This document shows, in pieces, positions 36,585-45,530 of a stretch of DNA of 64,000 bases. The position numbers and the translations under genes were made by a program. The notes beneath the pieces are model-generated. The model was not told the DNA's origin. It ran no database searches and saw only the letters and a list, made by a program, of their open reading frames with translations. Position 1 is the first letter of the stretch, and every line of letters starts with the position of its first letter. The DNA comes from Streptomyces sp. NBC_01478 (GTDB taxonomy: Bacteria > Actinomycetota > Actinomycetes > Streptomycetales > Streptomycetaceae), in the NCBI RefSeq assembly GCF_036227225.1, contig NZ_CP109444.1, positions 9,219,501 through 9,283,500 on the forward strand, written 5' to 3'.

Positions 36585-37588
36585 CCGCCGCCCGGTCGCC
36601 CGTCGCCGCCCACGTCCCGCCACTCGCGGGGGGACATCCCGTAGGCCGCCTGGAACACCCGGCTGAAGTGGGCGGCGCTGGTGAAACCCCAGCGGCGTGC
36701 CACGGCAGCCACGGTGCGGCGTGCCGCTTCCGGGCGGGCCAGTTCACGGCGGCACTCCTCCAGCCGACGCCGCTGGATCCACCGGCCCACCGTGACGTCC
36801 TCCTGCTGGAAGAGCTTGTAGACGTAGCGCACGGAGATGTGATGGGCGCGGGCGATGACCCCGGGGGTCAGATCGGGATCGGCGAGGTGCCGGTCGATGA
36901 ACGCCCGCATCCGCAGCAACATGACCCGGTCGGCACCGGGGGCGGCGACCGGCTCCCGCCCCAGTCGCTCGTGTGCCAGGCCGGTGATGAGGTCCACCGC
37001 GTTACGGGCCAGCAGGTCACCGATGTGCGGCGGACACGACCCCGCGGCATCCGCGAGCCTGGACAGGAAGGGCGACACCAGCGCGCCCAGCGCCGTGTCG
37101 GTGCGGATCGGGGTGGCCGTGATCCGTTGCAGATCGGACTCCTTCAGTCCCAGGAGCCGCCGGGGGAGGAGCACGGACTTCGTCTGGTGTCGCTCGGGGA
37201 AGTCCATCCGGTGGGGGCGCGTCATGTCGTAGAAGACGATCTCCCCGGCTTGCAAGTACGCCTCGCGGGCGTCCTGTTCGAGTCTGGCGACGCCCTTGCC
37301 CTGGAGTCGCACGATCAGGTTCTCGGTGGTGCCCCGGGCGATCAGGCGCGGGGTGCGGACGGCTCGCAGGGAGTCGCATTCCACCGTGACGACCTGAAGC
37401 CGTCCGAGCCGGGCGGCGCGGATGGTGCCCGAGTACACGTCGTCGGGGACGACGATGTCGACATCGGTGAACGTCCGGGACAGTGCCTCGCGCCAGTACG
37501 CCCGCCTTCGGCCGGCCGGCGCCGAATCCGTGGAGTAGCCACTGCTGGGAAGGCCGCCGTGTTCCGGCACCTCTGAACCAGACGTCAT
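36542..37588 (-). CDS. AraC-family transcriptional regulator
   Basis: 348 residues from the ATG at 37588. The N-terminal AraC-binding-like domain (SRTFTDVDIVVPDDVYSGT; YLQAGEIVFYDMTRPHRMDFP) is followed by the double helix-turn-helix (ISVRYVYKLFQQEDVTVGRWI; WGFTSAAHFSRVFQAAYGMSPREW). Same subfamily layout as the regulator at 31352 but clearly a separate gene. It lies between the NTF2-fold gene and the reductase operon and may control one or both. No motif copy lies in its own promoter. Confidence 0.87.
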   Translation of the reverse strand: MTSGSEVPEHGGLPSSGYSTDSAPAGRRRAYWREALSRTFTDVDIVVPDDVYSGTIRAARLGRLQVVTVECDSLRAVRTPRLIARGTTENLIVRLQGKGVARLEQDAREAYLQAGEIVFYDMTRPHRMDFPERHQTKSVLLPRRLLGLKESDLQRITATPIRTDTALGALVSPFLSRLADAAGSCPPHIGDLLARNAVDLITGLAHERLGREPVAAPGADRVMLLRMRAFIDRHLADPDLTPGVIARAHHISVRYVYKLFQQEDVTVGRWIQRRRLEECRRELARPEAARRTVAAVARRWGFTSAAHFSRVFQAAYGMSPREWRDVGGDGRPGGGYGLSTSRRAGVST

Positions 37589-37643
37589 GTTCTCGACCCC
37601 TCGACCGGTGTCGTCACTCGTCCCTGCCGTATCCCCACGCGAG

Positions 37644-38600
37644 TCAGCCGCCGTCTCCCACGTGCAGCACGATCTTGCCGCGCCGGTGCTCCTTGCCGAG
37701 CGCCTCGTACGCGGCCGGTGTCTCCGCCAGCGGTACGACCCGGTCCACTGCCGGGGCGAGCCGGCCGTCGTCGATCAACTCGGTGACGGCCTCCAGGCCG
37801 GCGCGGTCGGGCTCGACGACGAAGAAGACGCCCCGGCCCTTGGCGGCCGAGGCCGCTTCCGGGTCCGGGGGCTGCACGATGCTGACGAGGGTTCCGCCCG
37901 GGCGCAGTACGGCCCAGGAGCGGGCCTGGGTCTCGCCGCCGACCGCGTCGAACACGACGTCGACATCGGCGACTTGGTCCTCGAAACGGCCGGTGCTGTA
38001 GTCGACGACGTGGTCGGCGCCGAGCTGAGTGACGAACTCCCGGTCCTGCGGCAGGGCGGTGGTCGTCACCCGGGCGCCCCGGGCCCTGGCGATCTGGACG
38101 GCGAAGGAACCGACGCCTCCGGCGCCACCGTGGATCAACACATGCTGGCCAGGCGTCAGTTCGGCGTGCCCGACCAGTCCCTGCCAGGCGGTGAGTGCCG
38201 CGAGGGGGACGGCCGCCGCGTTGTCGTGGTCCAGCCGGGTGGGTTTGGCGGCGAGGACGTCCGCGGGGACGGTGACGTACTCGGCGGCGGCTCCGTCGCG
38301 GGTGAAGGGGATCAGGCCGTAGACCTCGTCGCCCACAGCGAGGCCGGTCACCTCGGTACCGAGCGCGGACACGACTCCGGAGACCTCGTGGGAGGGGACG
38401 ACCGGGGTGCGGTCGAGCCCCGTCCCGTCGAAGCTGTCGGTCCAGCTGGCGTCCCAGTCGAGTTCGCCGGAGGTGATGGACGCGGCGCGCACCGCGACCA
38501 GGACCTCGCCGGGGCCCGGTTCGGGACGCGGGGCCGACTCGTACGTCAACTGCTCGGGTCCGCCGCGCTCGTGGGCTCGTACGGCACGCATGGTGTTCAT
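37644..38600 (-). CDS. Zinc-free MDR-type NADPH:quinone reductase-like enzyme
   Basis: 318 residues. GroES-like N-terminus (VVPSHEVSGVVSALG, GDEVYGL) and Rossmann half with the NADPH loop HGGAGGVGSFAVQIARARGARV. The cysteines and histidines that bind structural and catalytic zinc in alcohol dehydrogenases are absent, which puts it with quinone oxidoreductase/enoyl reductase-like MDR proteins that reduce reactive enones or quinones. Third gene of the run hydrolase, SDR, MDR (gaps 40 and 44 bp). Confidence 0.87.
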   Translation of the reverse strand: MNTMRAVRAHERGGPEQLTYESAPRPEPGPGEVLVAVRAASITSGELDWDASWTDSFDGTGLDRTPVVPSHEVSGVVSALGTEVTGLAVGDEVYGLIPFTRDGAAAEYVTVPADVLAAKPTRLDHDNAAAVPLAALTAWQGLVGHAELTPGQHVLIHGGAGGVGSFAVQIARARGARVTTTALPQDREFVTQLGADHVVDYSTGRFEDQVADVDVVFDAVGGETQARSWAVLRPGGTLVSIVQPPDPEAASAAKGRGVFFVVEPDRAGLEAVTELIDDGRLAPAVDRVVPLAETPAAYEALGKEHRRGKIVLHVGDGG

Positions 38601-38644
38601 GGTTCGATCACTCCTTGGGTGGGTGGGGGCGCCCGCCGGTGTGC

Positions 38645-39424
38645 TCACCAGGTGGGGATGAACCCTCCGTCGACGGTGATGTCGGCGCCGGTGACGTTCG
38701 CGGTCCGGTCGGCGGCCAGCAGCAGGACCACGTCGGCGATCTCGGCGGGCCGGGAGAAGCGGCCGGTGACCGTGGTCCGTGCGGCGTTGTCGATGACGTC
38801 CTGGGGTTTCATGCCGGTCGCCTCGGAGACCGTCGCGGCGACCCCGCCCTTCCCCAGCCAGAGATCGGTCTCGACCGGCCCCGGGCTGACGGTGTTGACC
38901 CGGATCCCCTTCGGGCCGACCTCCTTGGACAGGGCCTTGGAGAAGCCCGCGAGGGCCGCCTTGGAGGCGCTGTAGTCGATGACCGCCGGGTCGGGGAGCG
39001 CCGCGTTGACCGAGCAGATGCTCACGATCGAGCCCCGTCCCCGGGCCAGCATCACCGGCAGGGCGCTGCGGGTCGTACGGACGGCTGTCATCAGGTTGAG
39101 GTTGAGGGTGGTGAGCCATTCCTCGTCGGTGACTGAGAGGAATCCTCCGGTACGGGCCGGAGCCGATCCCACGTTGTTGACGAGGATGTCGATCCGGTCA
39201 CCCGCGGCCTCGATGAGCCGTGCGGGTCCGGACGCCTCGCCCAGGTCGACCGGTACGACCCGCACGTTCCCCGTCGCGGCCAGTTCCTCCAGTTCGGGCG
39301 AGGAGTGCCGGGCCCCGGCGTGGACCGTGACCCCCTCAGCGATCAGCGCCCGTACGACCGCCAGCCCGATCCCCCTGCTGGCACCGGTGACCACGGCCAC
39401 CTGTCCGTTCAGTCCGAGATCCAT
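38645..39424 (-). CDS. Short-chain dehydrogenase/reductase
   Basis: 259 residues, classical SDR length. TGASRGIG for cofactor binding at residues 13-20, NNVG near 88, catalytic Ser in SICSVN, YSASK for the Tyr-Lys pair, and a GADITVDGGFIPTW C-terminus. Likely NADP(H)-dependent carbonyl/alcohol conversion; the substrate is unknown. Co-directional with the hydrolase upstream and the MDR gene downstream. Confidence 0.88.
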   Translation of the reverse strand: MDLGLNGQVAVVTGASRGIGLAVVRALIAEGVTVHAGARHSSPELEELAATGNVRVVPVDLGEASGPARLIEAAGDRIDILVNNVGSAPARTGGFLSVTDEEWLTTLNLNLMTAVRTTRSALPVMLARGRGSIVSICSVNAALPDPAVIDYSASKAALAGFSKALSKEVGPKGIRVNTVSPGPVETDLWLGKGGVAATVSEATGMKPQDVIDNAARTTVTGRFSRPAEIADVVLLLAADRTANVTGADITVDGGFIPTW

Positions 39425-39464
39425 CGTGTGCTCTCCTCTCGCTCTCGCACATCACACATGCCGG

Positions 39465-40334
39465 TCAGCCGGAGTGCCTGGCGGCGTCGAGCACGATGCT
39501 GACTACCGCGTCGGGATGCGACACCATCACCGCGTGTGACGAGCCGACGGTCTCGACATGAGCATGCGCCCGCCGCGCCATGAATCGCTGCCCGGCCGGC
39601 GGAATGGCCTTGTCGTTGAGCGTGATCAGGTCCCAGCTCGGAACCGTCTTCCACGCGGGTGCTCCCGACACCTGGGTCTCGGCGGTCAGCGACAGCGGGC
39701 GCTGGGTCGCGGCCATCTGCGCGGCCGTACGCGCGGGCACGTCGGCGGCGAACACCGACCGGAAGTCGGCGGGCTTGATGTAGATGTCGGCGTCCGTGCC
39801 GCCCGGCGCCGCCGGGTTCGGGAACGGCCGTACGTCCGTCGTGTCCTTCCCGAGCAGGGATCCGGGGTAGGTGGCCGGGTCGAGCACCGTGGCGATGCTC
39901 TCGCCCTGGTCCGGGACGTACGCGCCGACGTACACGAGCGCCCGGACGTCCGGGACGCCGCGAGCGGCATTGGTGACGACGGCTCCGCCGTACGAGTGGC
40001 CGACCAGCACGATGGGGCCGTTGATCGTCTTCAGGATCGAGCGGACGTAGTCGGCGTCGCCGGTCAGGCCGCGCAGCGGGTCTGCCGCGGCGATCACCGG
40101 ATAGCCCAGCCGCTGTAGCGCCGAGACCTCGGCGTTCCATCCGCTGGAGTCGGCGAAGGCGCCGTGGACGAACACGATCGTCGGTTTGCTGCCGCCGGCG
40201 GCGCTGTCCGCGTTCGTGTGTGTGGCGGAGGCCGTGGCGGTGCCGACGAACACCAGCACGAGGGCGCCCGCGGCGGCGGTCACGGCGCGACGCTTCCGGA
40301 TCACGGCGACGGATCGCCGCAGGTGAGGAGACAT
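39465..40334 (-). CDS. Exported alpha/beta hydrolase
   Basis: 289 residues; GGAAGGAAG precedes the ATG. The N-terminus (MSPHLRRSVAVIRKRRAVTA, then AAGALVLVFVGTATASA) is a signal peptide, so the enzyme is probably secreted. The body has FVHGAFADSSGW, the nucleophile elbow VLVGHSYGGAVVTNAA and catalytic His in VGSSHAVMVSHP, close to the salicylate-esterase/hydroxynitrile-lyase-like group. First gene of a three-gene minus-strand unit with the regulon motif 53 bp upstream of its start. Confidence 0.87.
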   Translation of the reverse strand: MSPHLRRSVAVIRKRRAVTAAAGALVLVFVGTATASATHTNADSAAGGSKPTIVFVHGAFADSSGWNAEVSALQRLGYPVIAAADPLRGLTGDADYVRSILKTINGPIVLVGHSYGGAVVTNAARGVPDVRALVYVGAYVPDQGESIATVLDPATYPGSLLGKDTTDVRPFPNPAAPGGTDADIYIKPADFRSVFAADVPARTAAQMAATQRPLSLTAETQVSGAPAWKTVPSWDLITLNDKAIPPAGQRFMARRAHAHVETVGSSHAVMVSHPDAVVSIVLDAARHSG

Positions 40335-40386
40335 GGTCTTCCTTCCGTCGGATGTACCGACGCTAGGACCGGCGCGTGGCAGTCGG

Positions 40387-40403
40387 CTTCAGTCACGTGA
40401 CTG
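40387..40403 (-). promoter_or_regulatory. Regulon motif upstream of the hydrolase-SDR-MDR operon
   Basis: Minus strand CAGTCACGTGACTGAAG, with CAGTCACGTGACTG a perfect palindrome, 53 bp before the start at 40334. A CTAGCG -10-like element follows about 20 bp downstream. Confidence 0.62.
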
Positions 40404-40602
40404 CGCCTTCGGGGCCGTCCGGACCACCGGGGGAGCCGCGGGTGATCGGCGTGAGCCGGGCCGATGCAGTAATTTGAGACCAGCCGGGGTCCGGTGGCGT
40501 CCGGCGTGCCGTGGGTGCGACAGACGGCGGCAAGTCGGACGTGCGGACGGGAAGCAGGCCATGGCCATCCATGCCTGACGGGTAGGTCTGAGGACTCGTG
40601 CC

Positions 40603-43350
40603 ATGTCGACAGAGATGACCGCGGCGGAACTGTTCGGCCGCCGTGCCGAGCTGGATGCGCTGTCGGGCCTGATCGCCCGGGCTCGCGAGCAGGGTGACGC
40701 GATCGTTCTGGTCGGCGAGGCGGGCATCGGCAAGTCGAGCCTGCTGCGTGCCACGGCCGCCCACGCCCGCGGTCGCGGGTTCGAGGTACTCCAGGTCACG
40801 GGCATGGAGGTTGAGGCACAACTGCCCTTCGCCGCCCTCCACCAACTACTGAGACCCGTCCTGGGCCATGCCGACAACCTGCCTTTCGTGCAGCGCAGAG
40901 CACTTCTGTCGGCGTTCGGTGTCGAGGAGGGACCGCCCCCAGATGCCTTTCTGATCGCCCTGGCCGTACTGAACCTGCTCGCCGAGGTGGCGACCGGGCG
41001 CCCCGTGGCAGTCCTCGTCGACGACGTCCAGTGGCTGGACCGGCCCAGCCACGAGGGCCTGGCGTTCGTGGCCCGCCGGGTCGGCAGCGACCCGATCGTC
41101 ATCGTCGGAGGAATACGCAAAGGGCACACCGGGCCGTTGACCGCCATGGGCCTGCCCGAGCTGAACCTCGGCGGCCTGGACGACGGCGCGGCACGCCGAC
41201 TCCTAGACGTCACCGCCACCGGCCTGAGCGCGGCCGACCGGATCAGGATCCTGCGGCAGGCGGACGGAAACCCGCTGGCCCTCGTCGAGCTGCCGTCGGC
41301 CCTGCGCTCGGCCTCGACTCCGGCCGTGGAGTCGGTCCCGGCACACCTGCCGCTGAACGCACGGCTGGAGAAAGCCTTCGTCGGACGGCTGACCGAGCTG
41401 CCCCAGCTCACCCGAGACGTGCTGCTCATCGCCTCCGTCGACTACGACAACACCCTCCCGGAAATCCTGGCGGCGGCCTCGGTCATGTCCGGCCGTCGTG
41501 TGACGGTCGACGCCCTCGACGCCGCCGCCGGGGCCGGGCTGATCCGCCTCGACGAGACGAGCGTCGCCTTCCGGCATCCCCTGGTGCGCTCCGGGGTCCT
41601 CCAGACCGAGCCGGTGCAACGCCGGCTCGCGGCCAACGCCGCGCTCGCCGAGGTGCTCACCGACCAGCCCTACCGCCGTACCTGGCACCGGGCCCAGGCG
41701 GTCGTGGGCCCCGACGACGAGGTGGCCGACGAACTCGAAGAGAACCACGTGATCAGCGTGCGCCGCGGCTCGGTCACGGCCGCGATCTCGGCGCTCGAAC
41801 GATCGGCCCAGCTGACCGGCGACTCCGCGGTCCGAGGTCGCCGCCTGCTGCTGGCGGCCGAGTACGCCTTCGAACTCGGCCGTGCCGACCTCGTGGACCG
41901 GCTGCTCGGGGTGGCGGCCCGCAACGCGCTGTCCGCGCTGGACCGGGCACGGATGGAATGGCTGCGCGAGATCTTCGACGACGGCGTACCGGCCGACGCC
42001 GCCAGGGTGCTGGAGCTGTGCGACATCGCCCAACGCTCCGCGCAGGCCGGTGACAACGACCTCGCGCTCAACCTGCTGCTGGGCGCGGCCCTGCGCTGCT
42101 GGTGGGCCGACACCGGCCCGGCCGCACGGGCTCGGGTCGTGACGGTGGCCGAGGGGCTCGACGGCGTCGGCCACGACCCACGCCTCATCGCGACGCTCGC
42201 TGTCGCGGAACCGGTTCTACGGTCGTCTCGAGTAGCGGAGATGCTCTCGCACGCCACCGTGGCAACGGTCACTGCCCCCGACTCCCTACGGCTGCTGGGT
42301 ATGGCCGCCCACGCGATCGGGTCGCCGGTGGTCAGCCTGGAGTTCCTCGACCGGGCCGAGACGAAACTGCGCGGACAAGGCCGCCTCGGGCTGCTGTCCC
42401 ACGTACTCACCATGGGGCTGGTGAGCCGGCTCGAACTGGGCGAGTGGGACCGGGCCGTGTCCGCCGCCGAGGAGGGCTCCCATCTCGCCCGCGAGACCGG
42501 CCAACTCATCTGGGACACAGGCACCTTGTCCCTCAGGGCGATCACCGCGGCACTGCGCGGGGACAACGACCAGGCCCAGCAGCTGGCCGCACAGGCCGAG
42601 GAGACCGCCGGCGGCCGACGGCTGAACAACCTCCTGGCCTGTGTCCAACTGGCGCGCGGCATCGGCTGGTTGAGCGCGGGCCAGCCGGCCCGGGCCTACG
42701 ACGAGTTGCGGCGGCTGTTCGACCCGCGCGACCCCTGCTACCACGCCACCGAGCGGTTCCACGGCGTGATGTTCCTGGCCGAGGCCGCCGCACGCGCCGA
42801 ACGCGGCGAGGACGCCGCGGCGGTTGTCGCCGGCCTCGAAGAAGAGGCCGCCGTGACCTCGTCGACCACCCTGCACGTCCAACTCTCCTATGCCAGAGCA
42901 GTGTTGGCCGAGGACGACCAGGCCGAGGTGTTGTACACGACAGCACTCGCCCAGGATCTGATCCGCTGGCCGTGGACGAAGGCGCGCATCGAACTCGCCT
43001 ATGGGATGTGGCTGCGCAGACAGCGGCGCGTGGCCGAATCACGCGTCCCGCTCCGAACGGCTCTGACGACCTTCGACCTGATCGGAGCGCGTACTTGGGG
43101 AGACCAGGCCCGCACCGAACTTCGGGCGGCCGGCGAACGCACCGCGTCGAGGGAGCAGTCGGCGGGGATCGTGCTCTCGCCGCAGGAACTCCAGATCGCC
43201 CGACTCGCGGCGGACGGCCTGTCCAACCGCGAGATCGGCGAACGGCTCTACCTGTCCCCGCGCACGGTGGCATCGCACCTCTACCGGATCTTCCCCAAAC
43301 TCGACATCACCGCCAGAGCGCAGCTCGCTGCGCGGCTGAACGCGGTGTGA
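40603..43350 (+). CDS. LAL-family regulator, paralogue 3
   Basis: 915 residues. Walker A GEAGIGKSSLLRAT, Walker B AVLVDDVQWLD, long helical arm, and an intact C-terminal LuxR domain (SPQELQIARLAADGLSNREIGERLYLSPRTVASHLYRIFPKL). Near-duplicate of the protein at 32507, with long shared stretches such as the LGAALRCWWADTGPAARAR region, so one arose from the other by duplication or recombination. It stands alone, divergent from the hydrolase operon, and is the last gene of the redox/regulator region. Confidence 0.87.
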   Translation: MSTEMTAAELFGRRAELDALSGLIARAREQGDAIVLVGEAGIGKSSLLRATAAHARGRGFEVLQVTGMEVEAQLPFAALHQLLRPVLGHADNLPFVQRRALLSAFGVEEGPPPDAFLIALAVLNLLAEVATGRPVAVLVDDVQWLDRPSHEGLAFVARRVGSDPIVIVGGIRKGHTGPLTAMGLPELNLGGLDDGAARRLLDVTATGLSAADRIRILRQADGNPLALVELPSALRSASTPAVESVPAHLPLNARLEKAFVGRLTELPQLTRDVLLIASVDYDNTLPEILAAASVMSGRRVTVDALDAAAGAGLIRLDETSVAFRHPLVRSGVLQTEPVQRRLAANAALAEVLTDQPYRRTWHRAQAVVGPDDEVADELEENHVISVRRGSVTAAISALERSAQLTGDSAVRGRRLLLAAEYAFELGRADLVDRLLGVAARNALSALDRARMEWLREIFDDGVPADAARVLELCDIAQRSAQAGDNDLALNLLLGAALRCWWADTGPAARARVVTVAEGLDGVGHDPRLIATLAVAEPVLRSSRVAEMLSHATVATVTAPDSLRLLGMAAHAIGSPVVSLEFLDRAETKLRGQGRLGLLSHVLTMGLVSRLELGEWDRAVSAAEEGSHLARETGQLIWDTGTLSLRAITAALRGDNDQAQQLAAQAEETAGGRRLNNLLACVQLARGIGWLSAGQPARAYDELRRLFDPRDPCYHATERFHGVMFLAEAAARAERGEDAAAVVAGLEEEAAVTSSTTLHVQLSYARAVLAEDDQAEVLYTTALAQDLIRWPWTKARIELAYGMWLRRQRRVAESRVPLRTALTTFDLIGARTWGDQARTELRAAGERTASREQSAGIVLSPQELQIARLAADGLSNREIGERLYLSPRTVASHLYRIFPKLDITARAQLAARLNAV

Positions 43351-44093
43351 GGCGGGCCGAGCAGTGCGCTCCCGCCTCGCTCCTCCTCCGGGAGATTCAA
43401 AACCGGATCAGCCGTTGTGGTCGACGGCCAACGCCGGCAGCCCGATCGGCGTTACGTCATGAACAAGGTCAGTGAATCTGGAGTCGTCAAGAAGGACCGG
43501 AAGCAGGCAAGGACCGTGATTCCGGGAAGGTCCGCAGGCTGAGCGGCCACGTAGTTGTACGCGTTGATCGTCTGAGTTCGTGAGGGGTTGCCCCCCAACA
43601 CGCTTTCCAAGTCTTCGTCGGGGGGTTCGGTGGGGGGCGGGGGTGTTCTGACCTGGGGTGGAGCGGGTGGTGGTGGGGGTTTCGGACGGCGCTGGACGGG
43701 GGTGAATGAGACCAGAACTGAGACCAGAGGAGGCGACGTTTCGCCTGGTCAGGTGCGGGTTTGGAGACGGTGGCGTCTTGCATCGGCGACGGGCTCTCGT
43801 TCCGGCTCAGCTGACATCCTCCTCACCGTCCAAGTGCGATATCCGGGCCGAACGTGATCGTCGGCGACGGGCCTGCCACGCCGTGCGCGGCGTGAGGACC
43901 CCACACGAGAGGGAACCGCACTGGGTCAATGCTGACCACCGTCTTCCGTGGCGGCCTTGGCCCACCCTCCGGAGGCGGACCAGGACCACCTGGCAGACGG
44001 CTAAGGAGGCCGTGCCTACCGAGTCCAGGCACTGGCCTGCTCCGGACTGAATGCGTCAGCATTGGGTCGGCACGACCGGTAACGTCTTCCAGC
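43351..44093. other. Long gap without a supportable gene
   Basis: 743 bp separating the LAL gene from the defence genes. Open frames exist on both strands but none has a ribosome site, recognisable product or consistent codon bias. It contains a directly repeated decamer TGAGACCAGA at 43707-43716 and 43719-43728, and a G-rich tract around 43619-43683. It may be a recombination junction between two modules. Confidence 0.55.
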
Positions 44094-44864
44094 GTGACCG
44101 AGACTGGTGTTCAGCCTGAGCCCGCCGATGAGCAGACCACTGCCGAAGACGTAGGGCGACCTTCTCTTCCGAATTGGCAGAAGCGGCTCAATGCCTCCAC
44201 CGGTCATCGCGCGATCGCACTCGGAGAGCGAGTTAAGCGAATAGCGTACCTATTCCAGGGAAATGTCGCGCAGTACAAGTCTCTCGTTGCCAAACTGCAG
44301 GACCCGGCGGTATCCGGTCCGATTTTCGATGTCCGCCATCCTGAGGCGCACGACAAACTTCTCTCAGAGGCCGAGCGTCTCCTGCACAACGTCCTTACCG
44401 CGATGAGTACGCGAGTTGATCAGCAGCGCCGTTTCATGGAGAAGCACTTCCACGACGACTCGGTGCTGATGAATGAATATGGCGGAAAGGTCGCCTCTCT
44501 GTTTAAGAGTGACCCGCAGGCAGATTTCTTGAAGGGGCTTCGTAATTACATTACGCACACCCAGCTTCCTGTAGCGCAAAGTAATCAGACGTTCGGGCAG
44601 GACTCATGTGAGATCACCTTTATCCTGCCCGGGGAGTCCTTGCTCGAGTGGAAGGGCTGGAACAGTGCGCAGCGCCTGTGGATCGCTGGACAGGGAGATG
44701 CTGTCGCCATCGTTGATGCGGTCGATACCTATGCCTGTAAGGCCGGGAATTTCGATAAGTGGTTGTTCGCTCGAATCGCTCTTAAGTTCAAGGCTGACAT
44801 CGATGGATATGTGCGTGAGTGTGCGGAGTTCAATCGTGAACATGATCGAGTATTCGGTAGTTAG
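44094..44864 (+). CDS. Uncharacterised helical protein with HEPN-like R-x4-H motif
   Basis: 256 residues from a GTG at 44094; the longer upstream frame is glycine/proline noise. Mostly helical: AIALGERVKRIAYLFQGNVAQYKSLVAKLQ and MSTRVDQQRRFMEKHF could form coiled coils. The segment FLKGLRNYITHTQLP contains Arg-x4-His, the catalytic motif of HEPN ribonucleases common in defence and toxin systems. I do not recognise the family as a whole. GC is lower than nearby genes, like the adjacent CBASS pair, with which it converges (18 bp between stops). A defence role is inference. Confidence 0.6.
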   Translation: MTETGVQPEPADEQTTAEDVGRPSLPNWQKRLNASTGHRAIALGERVKRIAYLFQGNVAQYKSLVAKLQDPAVSGPIFDVRHPEAHDKLLSEAERLLHNVLTAMSTRVDQQRRFMEKHFHDDSVLMNEYGGKVASLFKSDPQADFLKGLRNYITHTQLPVAQSNQTFGQDSCEITFILPGESLLEWKGWNSAQRLWIAGQGDAVAIVDAVDTYACKAGNFDKWLFARIALKFKADIDGYVRECAEFNREHDRVFGS

Positions 44865-44882
44865 TTGGTCAGTGGCGCTGCT

Positions 44883-45521
44883 TCAATTCTCCGTGTTCTC
44901 GCTGTCGGCTGCCTGAGCCTCCGTGAAGGTGCCGAATTCGGTGGAACGGCTGATGAGTGTAAGGTCCACATCGCCGGCGGTGAACCGTTCGGTGAAGTAG
45001 TGGCCGGTCGCGGCCTTCGGTATTAGACCCGTTACCGATAGGCGGCAGGCGCCGTCGTGTCTGGGGCTGCGATGCTGGTGTTCCACACGCGGCGTGTTGT
45101 CGTACAGGAACCCGATCTCGGCTGTTCCGGAGTTCTCAGGGGCAGTGATCGTGGCGTTGCTGGAACGGGAGGTGCTCTCCGCGGTGCGGAGGGTGGCGTG
45201 CAGGCTCCAGTAGGTTTGCTCGATCGTCATGTAGGCCGCTATAGGGCCGCGGTTCCCGCTGGCCGGTATATGGCTCTCCGGGCTGGGAATTAGCACCGCG
45301 CGCCATGTGCCGTTCACCCACGCCCGGCCGCTCATCCGGTGAATTAGAGGCCAGTGCCAGGCCCACCTGTCGAAGACGAGGACGCCGTAGCCGACGGCTG
45401 CTGGTATGTACGCGAACAGGTATCTGAACTCAGATGGGTACAGGCCCAGTACGAGCAGGATGCCTGTGTAGAGGGTTGCGGCGATGGTGGCACCTGTGCG
45501 GAGTGTGCTTGCCGGGCTCAT
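44883..45521 (-). CDS. cap15: CBASS effector, Cap15-like (2TM plus beta-rich domain)
   Basis: 212 residues. Two N-terminal membrane helices (TIAATLYTGILLVLGLYP; YLFAYIPAAVGYGVLVF) are followed by a beta-rich domain opening W-x-x-P-L-I-H-R and WVNGTWRAVLIPSPE, then MTIEQTYWSLHATLRTAES. This is the SMODS-associating 2TM, beta-strand-rich effector layout of Cap15. Cap15 proteins bind the cyclic dinucleotide, oligomerise in the inner membrane and disrupt it, killing the infected cell. The start lies 9 bp after the CD-NTase stop, so the two form one operon. Confidence 0.75.
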   Translation of the reverse strand: MSPASTLRTGATIAATLYTGILLVLGLYPSEFRYLFAYIPAAVGYGVLVFDRWAWHWPLIHRMSGRAWVNGTWRAVLIPSPESHIPASGNRGPIAAYMTIEQTYWSLHATLRTAESTSRSSNATITAPENSGTAEIGFLYDNTPRVEHQHRSPRHDGACRLSVTGLIPKAATGHYFTERFTAGDVDLTLISRSTEFGTFTEAQAADSENTEN

Positions 45522-45530
45522 CTTCGCCCT

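Noticed and set aside
23683..43350. LAL regulators taken as a sign of an antibiotic polyketide cluster
   Set aside because: No PKS, NRPS, terpene or RiPP core gene in the window; neighbours are single redox enzymes.
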